Shown piece after piece: positions 41,235 to 48,915 of a stretch of 64,000 nt of DNA (positions are counted from its first letter, which is position 1; each line of letters begins with the position of its first letter). The stretch is from Mesorhizobium loti CJ3sym (GTDB lineage Bacteria > Pseudomonadota > Alphaproteobacteria > Rhizobiales > Rhizobiaceae), in contig NZ_AXAL01000014.1 of the NCBI RefSeq assembly GCF_000472785.1, positions 124,001 to 188,000 on the forward strand, given 5' to 3'. The notes beneath the pieces are model-generated. The model did no database searches and was not told the DNA's origin. It saw nothing but the letters and a program-made list of their open reading frames with translations. Both the position numbers and the translations under genes were made by a program.

Positions 41235-42176
41235 CTAATCGCGCAAGTTGAAGACGAACGGCGCCGTGCGGCTTTGGCGCCCACCAAGCTCAGGCGGGGG
41301 TGCCGGAACGGAAGCTCCCTGGAGCACGGAAAGTGCCGCGCGATCCAGGTCGGCATTGCCGGAGGAACGGGTCAATCTGGCAGACAGCACCCGGCCGGAC
41401 GAGTCGACTGTAAACGTTACGTATGCACTGCCTTCGGCGCGTTGGGCTCTCGCCGCACTCGGATAGCGCGTATGTCGATTGATCCATGAGCGCAGTCTTG
41501 AATCCCATTTGCTGGAGTCGCCGGATCGCCCCGTCGCTTCCGCCGATTTCGGCGCTGCTGTCTTGGCCGCAGCCTTGGCATCGGCGCTGGCGGCGGCTAC
41601 CGTTTTGGGCGGCGCCGCTTTTTCCTTCTTGGGTTTAGGCTTGTCGACAGGCTTTTTAGCCTTGGCCTCAACCGGTTTCTTGTCCTTCGGCGCCTCGACC
41701 GGCTTCGGCTGAGGTAACGGAACGACCACATCGGGGGCGACCGCCTCGACAATGTCCGGGATCACCTCATCCAGCGGTGGCTGATCGATCTGCTCAGCCA
41801 TTTCGGTCTGGGTGGGCTCGGTCTCGTCGGGCGCAACAGCTTCCGGCTGTTCGACAATCGGTTCAGCCTTCTCGACATGTTCAGGTGTCGGTTCCGTCGT
41901 CGGTGTTGGCGTTGGCTCGCTCTGGTCAGGCGTCACCGCATCCAGCGCCGCGACCTGTTCCTCCACAGCCGGCATCACCGTCATCGGCGCCATCTCAATC
42001 ACCTGGGCTGGTGGCGGGCCGCCATCCGCTTCATTGACCATGCTGAAGTTCTGCACGGCATAGGCAACCGCAACATGCGCTCCGAGGACCAAAGCGGCCG
42101 CCCCCACCCACAGACCGAGATCGCGCCCGCGAAGGCGCGACAGCTCTACCGTGGGAGAACCGGCCGATTGCATCAT
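41235..42176 (-). CDS. tonB: TonB family energy-transducing protein
   Basis: A 313-residue TonB: an N-terminal anchor (LGLWVGAAALVLGAHVAVAYAV, ~20-42), a long Pro/Glu/Lys-rich periplasm-spanning part (about residues 85-200, with repeated PTPTP and PKPKKEK-like stretches), and a C-terminal TonB domain from ~225 (INRHTRYPSAARAQRAEGSAYVTFTVDSSGRVLSARLTRSSGNADLDRAALSVL). It transmits proton-motive force, gathered by ExbB-ExbD, to outer-membrane receptors for iron chelates, heme or cobalamin. Its ATG overlaps the exbD stop. No receptor gene lies in the window, so the transported ligand is unknown. Start may be at 42176 or one codon later. Confidence 0.93.
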   Translation of the reverse strand: MMQSAGSPTVELSRLRGRDLGLWVGAAALVLGAHVAVAYAVQNFSMVNEADGGPPPAQVIEMAPMTVMPAVEEQVAALDAVTPDQSEPTPTPTTEPTPEHVEKAEPIVEQPEAVAPDETEPTQTEMAEQIDQPPLDEVIPDIVEAVAPDVVVPLPQPKPVEAPKDKKPVEAKAKKPVDKPKPKKEKAAPPKTVAAASADAKAAAKTAAPKSAEATGRSGDSSKWDSRLRSWINRHTRYPSAARAQRAEGSAYVTFTVDSSGRVLSARLTRSSGNADLDRAALSVLQGASVPAPPPELGGRQSRTAPFVFNLRD

Positions 42177-42640
42177 GGCATCACGGTTCCCGTCGTCGCG
42201 GGCGCCGGTGCATCGGCCGCGGGTGCCGCCTCCAGGCCGACCAGCGCGACTTTCAGGTAACCGGCGCCACGCAAAAGGTTCATCGCCTCCATCAGGTCGC
42301 CATAGGCGACCGCCTTGTCGGCACGCAGGAAGATACGCGTCTGCTTGTCGCCCTTTGTCCTGCTGTCCAGCGTGGCGGCGAAGGCCGGGCGCGGCACGGT
42401 GTCGTTGCCGATCGCCAGCGTAAGATCATCCTTCAAGGTCAGGAACAGCGGTGTCTCCGGCCGCGGCGCGGGTCTCGCCATCGAGCCCGGCAGGTCGATA
42501 TCGACATCCACCGTCGCCAGCGGCGCCGCGACCATGAAGATGATCAGCAGCACCAGGATGACATCGATGAAGGGCGTGACGTTGATCTCGTGGCTCTCCT
42601 CGAGATCGTCGTCCATATTCTGCCGGATTCTGCTTCCCAT
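42173..42640 (-). CDS. exbD: ExbD biopolymer transport protein
   Basis: A 155-residue ExbD with one membrane helix at about residues 25-45 (PFIDVILVLLIIFMVAAP), containing the conserved proton-carrying aspartate (INVTPFIDV), and a periplasmic domain after it (VDIDLPGSMA, IFLRADKAVAYGDLMEAMNLLRGAGYLKVALV). It forms the rotary proton channel with ExbB and drives TonB. It starts 5 bp after exbB's stop and overlaps tonB by four bases, so the three are stoichiometrically co-translated. Confidence 0.95.
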   Translation of the reverse strand: MGSRIRQNMDDDLEESHEINVTPFIDVILVLLIIFMVAAPLATVDVDIDLPGSMARPAPRPETPLFLTLKDDLTLAIGNDTVPRPAFAATLDSRTKGDKQTRIFLRADKAVAYGDLMEAMNLLRGAGYLKVALVGLEAAPAADAPAPATTGTVMP

Positions 42641-42644
42641 GACG

Positions 42645-43628
42645 CTACTCCGCCGCCAGGGCCGTCGCCGGCGCTATCGTGCGGAAATCGAGGTCGCGGC
42701 TGACCAGCCGTTCGACGCCCGCCGAGGCATCGGTGAGGATCTGCCGGTAGCCGGCTATCGAGCGGACGAAGACGTTGTAGATCACCACGGCCGGAATTGC
42801 CGCGACGAGGCCCATGGCGGTGGCCAGCAGCGCTTCGGCGATGCCCGGCGCGACCACGGCGAGATTGGTGGTCTGCGCCTGCGAAATGCCGATGAAGGCA
42901 TTCATGATGCCCCAGACAGTGCCGAACAGGCCGACGAAAGGCGCGGTGGAACCGATCGTCGCCAGCACGCCGGTGCCGCGCGACATTCGCCGCGACGCCG
43001 CCGCCTCGATGCGCGACAGGCGCGAGCTGACCCGTTCCTTCAACCCATCGCCGGACACGTGGTCGAGGGCTCCAGCCGAAAGCACGGCCTCTTCTTGCGC
43101 TGCCTTGACCAGAAGCGCGCCGGGGCCGCCGCTGCGGTCGAGCGCTCGGCTCGCCTGCTTCAGCGTGGCGGCATCGCCGATCGCGCGGAGGGCACGGCGG
43201 ATGCGCAGCTTGCCGCCGAAAATCTCCAGCGATTTTGCCAGCCATATCGTCCAGGTGACGAGCGACGCGAAAGCCAGTCCGATCATCACCGCCTTCACGA
43301 TAATGTCGGCAGCCATGAACATGCCCCATGGCGACAAATCGTGAGGCAGGTTCAGCTCCATTCTTCCCGCAGCCTCGGCCGGTGCGGCTGCCGCCGGTGT
43401 GGCAGGCTCTGGCGTGGCAGGCGCTGGTACGGCGGGGGCAGCTGGGGCGGGCGCTGATGCGGCTGGAGCAGCGGGTGCGGCAGCAGTGGGCGCGGCAGGG
43501 GCCTCGATCGCGGGGGCAGAGCCGGCCGCTTGCTCCTGGGCGGTCGCGCTGCCGCCCGCCAGGATCACCGATGCGACCAACGCCGCCAACAAACCATGTC
43601 TAGACAAGAGCTTCTTCCTTGTTCTCAC
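42645..43628 (-). CDS. exbB: ExbB biopolymer transport protein with Ala/Pro-rich N-terminus
   Basis: A 327-residue ExbB. Residues 1-30 are a signal-like segment (HGLLAALVASVILAGGSATA) followed by ~60 residues of Ala/Pro low complexity, a feature common to alphaproteobacterial ExbB, which are longer than the E. coli form. Three membrane helices: ~107-130, ~220-240 (GTGVLATIGSTAPFVGLFGTVWGIMNAF, the family hallmark) and ~262-285 (ALLATAMGLVAAIPAVVIYNVF). It follows the ABC ATPase by 30 bp, making a four-gene ATPase-exbB-exbD-tonB operon. Confidence 0.95.
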   Translation of the reverse strand: MRTRKKLLSRHGLLAALVASVILAGGSATAQEQAAGSAPAIEAPAAPTAAAPAAPAASAPAPAAPAVPAPATPEPATPAAAAPAEAAGRMELNLPHDLSPWGMFMAADIIVKAVMIGLAFASLVTWTIWLAKSLEIFGGKLRIRRALRAIGDAATLKQASRALDRSGGPGALLVKAAQEEAVLSAGALDHVSGDGLKERVSSRLSRIEAAASRRMSRGTGVLATIGSTAPFVGLFGTVWGIMNAFIGISQAQTTNLAVVAPGIAEALLATAMGLVAAIPAVVIYNVFVRSIAGYRQILTDASAGVERLVSRDLDFRTIAPATALAAE

Positions 43629-43658
43629 AGCGGCCAGCCGCTTCCGCCGCCGAAATCG

Positions 43659-44456
43659 TCATTGCACATAGCCGACGGGTTGACCGGTGACCGGGTGCGC
43701 GAACACGCCCATCTCGACACCGAAAATGCCCTTGAGCACGTCGCCCCGCATGATTTCGCTCGGTGTGCCGCGTGTCAGCAGCTTGCCTTCCTTGAGCGCG
43801 ATCAGCTCATCGCAGTAGCGCGCCGCCATGTTGGGATCGTGCAGCACGACGACGACGCACAGGTCGCGCTTGCGGCTGAGCTCCCTGACCAGCCCCAGCA
43901 CCTCGACCTGATGGGCGATGTCGAGCGCCGAGATCGGTTCGTCGAGCAGCATGACGCCGGCATTCTGCGCCACCAGCATGGCAAGCCAGGCGCGCTGGCG
44001 CTCGCCGCCGGACAATTCATCCACCAGCCGGCCGGCGAAACCTTCCATGTCGGTCAGCACAAGCGCTTCCTCGACATGCCGTCTGTCTTCGGAGCTGAAA
44101 CGGCCGAGCGCGCCATGCCAGGGATAGCGCCCGAGCGTTGCCAGTTCGCGCACCGTGAGGCCGGTTGCCGCCGGCGTCGTCTGCGGCAAATAGGCGAGCG
44201 CGCGGGCGAGCTCACGGGCGCCCCATTGCGGCAGCGGCCGTTTGGCGAAGGTGATAGCGCCCGAGCTTGCCGGCTGCTGGCGCGCCAGAAGCTTGATCAG
44301 CGTCGACTTGCCCGAGCCGTTGTGACCGATCAGCCCATAGACGCGCGAACGCTGCAACTCGAGCGAGACCGGGCCGAGCAGCGTCCGCTCGCCGACGGCA
44401 AACCGCACCGCATCGATATGGAAAGCGATCTCGGTATCGATTCCAGCCACGGTCAT
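43659..44456 (-). CDS. Iron-chelate type ABC ATPase (FecE/FhuC/HmuV-like), orphan
   Basis: A 265-residue ATPase of the FecCD-type importer class: Walker A GHNGSGKST (44-52), LPQTTPAATGLTVRELATLGRYPWHGALGRF (the FecE/FhuC Q-loop and helical region), signature ELSGGERQRAWLAMLVAQ, Walker B VMLLDEPISALD and HDPNMAARYCDE. In E. coli such proteins power uptake of ferrichrome, ferric citrate or heme. The cognate permease and binding protein are not in the window, so this subunit is separated from its partners, but its placement as the first gene of an operon with exbB-exbD-tonB ties it to chelate uptake. Candidate dyads are upstream at 44519-44572. Confidence 0.9.
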   Translation of the reverse strand: MTVAGIDTEIAFHIDAVRFAVGERTLLGPVSLELQRSRVYGLIGHNGSGKSTLIKLLARQQPASSGAITFAKRPLPQWGARELARALAYLPQTTPAATGLTVRELATLGRYPWHGALGRFSSEDRRHVEEALVLTDMEGFAGRLVDELSGGERQRAWLAMLVAQNAGVMLLDEPISALDIAHQVEVLGLVRELSRKRDLCVVVVLHDPNMAARYCDELIALKEGKLLTRGTPSEIMRGDVLKGIFGVEMGVFAHPVTGQPVGYVQ

Positions 44457-44518
44457 GGCTCTTCTCCCGTGCGACCGCCCGCATTTCCAATTTTTGACCT
44501 CAACAGTCCGATGCCCGG

Positions 44519-44572
44519 TTGACTATAAAACATGACCTTACTAGTCAACATTTAAGATGACTGCAACAGTCA
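44519..44572. promoter_or_regulatory. Dyad cluster upstream of ABC-exbBD-tonB operon
   Basis: Two dyads share TGAC/GTCA halves: TTGACTA at 44519-44525 with TAGTCAA at 44542-44548, and the close dyad TGACTG-CAA-CAGTCA at 44558-44572. A further GACCTCAACAGTC lies near 44496-44508. They sit 60-120 bp upstream of the ATPase start. Metal-dependent control is an attractive guess, but the RirA iron box spacing (TGA-N19-TCA) was not satisfied. Confidence 0.45.
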
Positions 44573-44731
44573 ACAAATCGTTGCGACGGGCGTATAGCGA
44601 ACGGGCGCGCGACATCTGCCCGGCAGGCGCCACGGCGCTCGGCAACTTCGCGTTTAGGCCATCACCCGGTAGACGACCGCGCCTTCGCCAGTCACGATGG
44701 GGCCTCGCAATCGGCGAAGAGAGAACCGCGG

Positions 44732-45412
44732 ATGATCAAGGCAACGCCCTTCGACTACCCCTATGATGGCAGGCTGATGGCCAAGAACACTGCGCTCATC
44801 GTCATCGACCTGCAGCAGGATTTCCTGTCGACCACGGGCTACTTCGCCAAACAGGGATATGACCCCTCGCCGCTGCGGGCGATCCTGCCAACCGTGAACC
44901 GGCTGATATCAGCCGCACGCAAAGCCGGCGTCACGATTATCCACACCAGGCAGGGCTACCGCGCTGACATGGCCGACATGACACCCTACGAGAAATGGCG
45001 CCGCAAGCGCTCCGGTCTCGACGGCACCGACATCCTGCTGCGCTCGGGCGCGGGTTTTCAGATCGTCCCGGAGATCGACGTCGCACCTGACGACATCATT
45101 GTCGACAAGACCTGCAACAGCGCCTTCACCTATACGGATTTCGAGCTTGTGCTGCGCGCGCAAGGCATCACGCATCTCATGTTTTCCGGATGCACGACCG
45201 ATGTCTGCGTCCACACCACGCTGCGCGAGGCCTGCGACCGCAATTTTCAGTGCCTGACGATCTCTGATGCCTGTGCCAGCGGCGACCAGGGAGCCCACGA
45301 GGCGGCCCTGCACATGGTGACGGTCGAGGACGGCGTCTTCGGCGCGCTGGCAGATTCCACCGCTGTCATCGACGGCCTGTCGCGGCTTGGCGACAGGCCA
45401 ACGAAAGACTGA
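44732..45412 (+). CDS. Isochorismatase-like cysteine hydrolase (RutB/biuret hydrolase-like)
   Basis: A 226-residue cysteine hydrolase. The catalytic triad is visible: Asp26 in VIDLQQD, Lys126 in IVDKTCNSAF and Cys159 in GCTTDVCVHTTL. The N-terminal FDYPYDGRLMAKNTALIVIDLQQDF and RADMADMTPYEKWRRKRSG parts resemble biuret hydrolase and ureidoacrylate amidohydrolase (RutB) more than true isochorismatase, so the substrate is probably a carbamoyl- or amide-type compound from pyrimidine or triazine breakdown. This is inference. It is divergent from the ATPase-TonB operon across 275 bp and convergent with the LLM oxidoreductase. Confidence 0.85.
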   Translation: MIKATPFDYPYDGRLMAKNTALIVIDLQQDFLSTTGYFAKQGYDPSPLRAILPTVNRLISAARKAGVTIIHTRQGYRADMADMTPYEKWRRKRSGLDGTDILLRSGAGFQIVPEIDVAPDDIIVDKTCNSAFTYTDFELVLRAQGITHLMFSGCTTDVCVHTTLREACDRNFQCLTISDACASGDQGAHEAALHMVTVEDGVFGALADSTAVIDGLSRLGDRPTKD

Positions 45413-45417
45413 CGGCT

Positions 45418-46359
45418 TCAGCCCGCCGCACGCGTCTCCAGCCCGGCACGAGGCGCATAGGCGCCTGGCTGGAAGGCATCATGTTCGCGGCGCGCCAGGG
45501 AGTTGCGCAGCAGGGCGAGCGTTTCCCGGCCGACTGTCGCGATCTCGCGCGGTGCGTCGACGCCGACGATCATGAATTCATCGATGCCTAGCCCGGCATA
45601 GGCAAGCAACGACAGCGCGACCTGGGCCGGCGGCCCGGACAGGTCGACCGCCTTGTGGCCCGTGGCGGAAGCGCCCCGGTGGATCCGGACCGGCAGCGCG
45701 AAGCGCAGCTTGCCCGCCCGGCCATGTTCGGCGGCAGCACCACGCGCCCGCTCCATCAGCTGCCGGACCTCATCGATCGAGCCCGGCGCCAGTTCGAAAA
45801 CGTCGGCATGCCGGCCGGCCACTTTCAGCGCCGTTCCAGACTGTCCGCCCATGCGGATGACGAGGTCCGCGCCATGCGGACCCTTGCGCTCGATATAGCC
45901 GCCCTTGATGCTGTAGAAAGCGCCTTCATGGTCGAACGGCCGATCGTTCGACCACAGCCGCTTGAGCAGCACCAGATATTCATCGATGCGCTGCCAGATG
46001 ACCGTGTGCCCGACCGGACGTGTTTCGGCGTCGTCGTCGTTCAGCGGCTCACTGATCATCCTGAGCGCCAGCCGTCCGCCGCTTTTCGTGTCGATCGATG
46101 CCAGTTGGCGGGCCGCCACCGTCGGCTCGACCACGCCTGCCCAGTGGGTCAGAACGACCTCCAGCGATGAGGTGCGATCCAGCACCTGGGCGGCAAGATC
46201 CATGTTGGTCAGCAGTCCGGCCGGATCGTCGACGACGATCTTCTGGAAACCGCCATCCTCGATCAGCCCGAGCTTGGTTGCCGTCTCGGCAAAATCGTAG
46301 AAAAATGGAATGGCGGCAGCGGCGGTCTTGCCGGGGACATGCGTGAATTCGATCGGCAT
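45418..46359 (-). CDS. LLM class flavin-dependent oxidoreductase
   Basis: A 313-residue flavin-dependent monooxygenase-type protein of the luciferase-like/alkanesulfonate (SsuD) branch. Family features: LAAQVLDRTSSLEVVLTHWAGVVEPTVAARQLASIDTKSGGRLALRMI, with the TIM-barrel strand pattern, WSNDRPFDHEGAFYSIKGGY, and IRMGGQSGTALKVAGRHADVF. Such enzymes use FMN and an external reductase to split C-S or C-N bonds. Start ATG at 46359 has GGAGGAG at a suitable distance; another in-frame ATG is six bases upstream. It is convergent with the cysteine hydrolase and may share a nitrogen- or sulfur-scavenging role. Confidence 0.88.
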   Translation of the reverse strand: MPIEFTHVPGKTAAAAIPFFYDFAETATKLGLIEDGGFQKIVVDDPAGLLTNMDLAAQVLDRTSSLEVVLTHWAGVVEPTVAARQLASIDTKSGGRLALRMISEPLNDDDAETRPVGHTVIWQRIDEYLVLLKRLWSNDRPFDHEGAFYSIKGGYIERKGPHGADLVIRMGGQSGTALKVAGRHADVFELAPGSIDEVRQLMERARGAAAEHGRAGKLRFALPVRIHRGASATGHKAVDLSGPPAQVALSLLAYAGLGIDEFMIVGVDAPREIATVGRETLALLRNSLARREHDAFQPGAYAPRAGLETRAAG

Positions 46360-46496
46360 TGTCATCTCCTCCATCTCTGGAATCATGGATGCGGTGAAAT
46401 TCGAACCACGGCTGCGCGCAAACGCACCGGGATCCGGTTCATTCAACTCCGATTGCCTGATACAGCGGGGAAACTGGCCCCCGTCGATCTGGTGCC

Positions 46497-46652
46497 TTAG
46501 GGAATAAGGCCCAGAACAACGGCCCCGGTGAACACAAACGCAAGGGCAAAGACGAGATAGGCGAACGCTCCGGCATAGGCCGGGCGAAAGGTCTGGGCAT
46601 TGGCCAGCCTCTGGCCGCTGCTGTCAGTCTGAGCGTTCTGGATATAGGACAT
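46497..46652 (-). CDS. 51-residue membrane protein, unknown
   Basis: A short gene on the minus strand with a strong ribosome binding site: GGAGG five bases before the ATG. The 51-residue product has a polar N-terminus (MSYIQNAQTDSSGQRLANAQ) and one hydrophobic helix near its C-terminus (FAYLVFALAFVFTGAVVLGLI), ending in proline, so it is a likely tail-anchored small inner-membrane protein. It stands 137 bp upstream of the LLM oxidoreductase start. I do not recognise a family; small membrane proteins of this size are commonly missed. Support is the good ribosome binding site plus typical composition. Confidence 0.6.
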   Translation of the reverse strand: MSYIQNAQTDSSGQRLANAQTFRPAYAGAFAYLVFALAFVFTGAVVLGLIP

Positions 46653-46918
46653 ATCGACCTCCGTCTCGCCCGTTAATCTATAAAACTTGTAGACTTTGTC
46701 GATTGCTATTTTCGAGCCATAAGCAGAATAATTTTTCCTTATGCGCCACCTAATTGGTTGCCGATTGCTGAGAGGCCCTGTCTGGGAGGTCGATTGGCAG
46801 AGCCGCCCACATCACCCTAAGCGCTGAAATGGACCTATGGGCTTATTTTCAGGTTCTTCGTCCCAGGGACAGCTTGGCCCCTCCTCTACCAGAGGAACGG
46901 ATGCCAAGCCCTATTGCC

Positions 46919-47863
46919 CTACCGTTCTTCCCTGCGGAACGGCTTCAACAGCGCCGACGGCGCCACCGCGTTGCGCGACATCACAGCCATCGCGACGATG
47001 GTGAAGATGAAGGGCAGCATCAGGAACGCTTCGTAAGGGATATGCCCGAGGCCGCTCGCCTGCATGCGCAGTTGCAGCGCATCGACGAAAGCGAACAGCA
47101 GCGCGGCCCCTGCCGAGCGCCACGGATCCCAGCGGCCGAACACAACCAGCGCGATCGCCACCCAGCCGCGCCCGGAGACGACGCCGAAGGTGAAGGCGTT
47201 GAACTGCGCCATCGACAGGAAGGCACCGGCCAGCCCCATCAACGCACCGCCGAGAATGACGGCCTGGAAGCGGGTGGCAATGACGCTGACGCCGGCAGAG
47301 TCCGCCGCGCGCGGGTTCTCGCCAACCATGCGCACCGACAGGCCCCAGGGCGTGCGGTAGAGCACGAAGGCGGCGAGCGGTATGGCGATGATCGCCACGT
47401 AGACCAGGGCGAACTGGTTGAACACCGCCGGCCCCAGCACCGGAATGTCGGAAAGGATCGGGATCGGAACCGTCTGAAAACCCTTGATGCTCGGCGGCAC
47501 CGATTGCTGGCCAAAGATCAGCCGGTAGAGGAAATAGGCGAGGCCCGACGAGAACAACGTCACGCCGATGCCGCAGACATGCTGGCTGAGGCCGAGCGCC
47601 ACCGTGAACAGCGCATGCAGCGCGCCCATCAGCATGCCGGTCAGCACCGCCGTAAGCACGCCGAGCCACAGGCTGCCGCTGAGGCTGGTGGCGGTGAAGC
47701 CGGTCATCGCGCAGAGCAGCATGATGCCTTCGATGCCGAGATTGAGCACGCCGGCCCGCTCGGAGAACATTTCGCCGAGCGTCGCGAGAGCCAACGGCGT
47801 GGCGATGCGGATGATGGCGGCCAAAAAGCCGACCTGAAAGATCTGTTCGAACACCGCGCTCAT
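46919..47863 (-). CDS. Nucleoside-type ABC transporter permease (second, YufQ-like)
   Basis: A 314-residue permease of the branched-chain/RbsC-like superfamily, subset linked to BMP-type binding proteins (nucleoside importers such as YufQ or NupQ). It has eight to ten hydrophobic segments, and GEMFSERAGVLNLGIEGIMLLCAMTGF near the N-terminus and SVRMVGENPRAADSAGVSVIATRFQAVILGGALMGLAGAFL are family hallmarks. Its partner permease gene overlaps by four bases. The last gene of the minus-strand operon, it lies 267 bp from the small membrane protein at 46497-46652. Confidence 0.93.
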   Translation of the reverse strand: MSAVFEQIFQVGFLAAIIRIATPLALATLGEMFSERAGVLNLGIEGIMLLCAMTGFTATSLSGSLWLGVLTAVLTGMLMGALHALFTVALGLSQHVCGIGVTLFSSGLAYFLYRLIFGQQSVPPSIKGFQTVPIPILSDIPVLGPAVFNQFALVYVAIIAIPLAAFVLYRTPWGLSVRMVGENPRAADSAGVSVIATRFQAVILGGALMGLAGAFLSMAQFNAFTFGVVSGRGWVAIALVVFGRWDPWRSAGAALLFAFVDALQLRMQASGLGHIPYEAFLMLPFIFTIVAMAVMSRNAVAPSALLKPFRREER

Positions 47864-48915
47864 CGGGCAGCCCCGACGCGGCGGACGCGATAGGCGGTGA
47901 ACAGCAGCGCTACCAGCATGGCAAGCAGCGCGGTGCCCTGGATGACGTCGCTGAGGAAGGCCGGCACGCCGGTCGCGCGCGACATCGCCTCGGCCCCGGT
48001 CATCACCGCGGCCAGAAAGATCGCCGCCGGCACGACGCCAAACGGATTGAGCCGCGCCAGCATGGCAACAACGATGCCGGAATAACCGTAGCCCGGCGAG
48101 ATGTCGCTCATCACCTGGAAATGCACGCCGCCGACTTCGCCGACACCGGCCAAGCCGGCCAGCGCGCCGGACAGCAACGCGGTCGAGATCAGCACCCGTT
48201 CGACGTTGATGCCGCCATAGCGTGCGGCTTCGGGATTCTCGCCAGTGACCCGAATCCTGAAACCTAGCGTCGTGCGCACGATCAGGAACCAGATCAACGG
48301 TGCCGCGATCAGCGCCACGACGACACCAAGATGCAGCCGCGTGCCTTCGATCAGCACCGGAAAATTCGCCGAATCCTCGATCGGCGGCGAGATCGGATAA
48401 CCGCTGAAGCTATCCTTCCATGGCCCTTCGATCAGCGCCATCAGCGCGTAGTAGATGACCGAGTTGAGCAGCAGCGAGCTGACGACATCATCGACCTTGA
48501 ATTTTACCCGCAGTGTCGCCGGCACCAGCGCGACCGCGGCGCCCGCCGCGGCACCGGCGATTGCCATCAGCAGCATGGCAAGCGGCCCCGGCATCGGAAT
48601 GGCACCGACGAAGCAGCTCGCCACCGCACCCGCAAGCAACTGCCCCTCGGCGCCGATGTTCCAGAACTTTGCCCGGAACGCGACGGCAACCGCCAACCCG
48701 GTGAAGATCATCGGGGCCGCGCGCACCAGCGTTTCGGTGATCGCATAGCTATCCCCGAGGGACGCCGTGAACATCACGCCATAGGATTCGAGCACACCGG
48801 CGCCAGCCAGCGCGATCAGGCCGCTGCAAAGCACAAGCGTCGCTACGATCGCCAGCAGCGGCAGCGCCAGGTTGAACCAGGCGGGCGTTGACGTGCGGAC
48901 TTCCAGGCGAAACAT
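47860..48915 (-). CDS. Nucleoside-type ABC transporter permease (first, YufP-like)
   Basis: A 351-residue permease of the BMP/nucleoside importer group. Signature segments are FRAKFWNIGAEGQLLAGAVA (N-terminal half), VDDVVSSLLLNSVIYYAL and IRVTGENPEAARYGGINVERVLI, all found in YufP/NupP-like proteins. Ten or so membrane helices are predicted by eye. It follows the ATPase with a one-base overlap of stop and start (TGATG) and overlaps the second permease by four bases, so the operon is translationally coupled. It forms the channel for the nucleoside-like substrate delivered by the BMP protein. Confidence 0.93.
   Translation of the reverse strand: MFRLEVRTSTPAWFNLALPLLAIVATLVLCSGLIALAGAGVLESYGVMFTASLGDSYAITETLVRAAPMIFTGLAVAVAFRAKFWNIGAEGQLLAGAVASCFVGAIPMPGPLAMLLMAIAGAAAGAAVALVPATLRVKFKVDDVVSSLLLNSVIYYALMALIEGPWKDSFSGYPISPPIEDSANFPVLIEGTRLHLGVVVALIAAPLIWFLIVRTTLGFRIRVTGENPEAARYGGINVERVLISTALLSGALAGLAGVGEVGGVHFQVMSDISPGYGYSGIVVAMLARLNPFGVVPAAIFLAAVMTGAEAMSRATGVPAFLSDVIQGTALLAMLVALLFTAYRVRRVGAAR

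Noticed and set aside
44505..44575. RirA/iron-responsive operator upstream of the ATPase-TonB operon
   Set aside because: The TGA-N19-TCA spacing is not met by any pair I could find; dyads with other spacings are reported instead.
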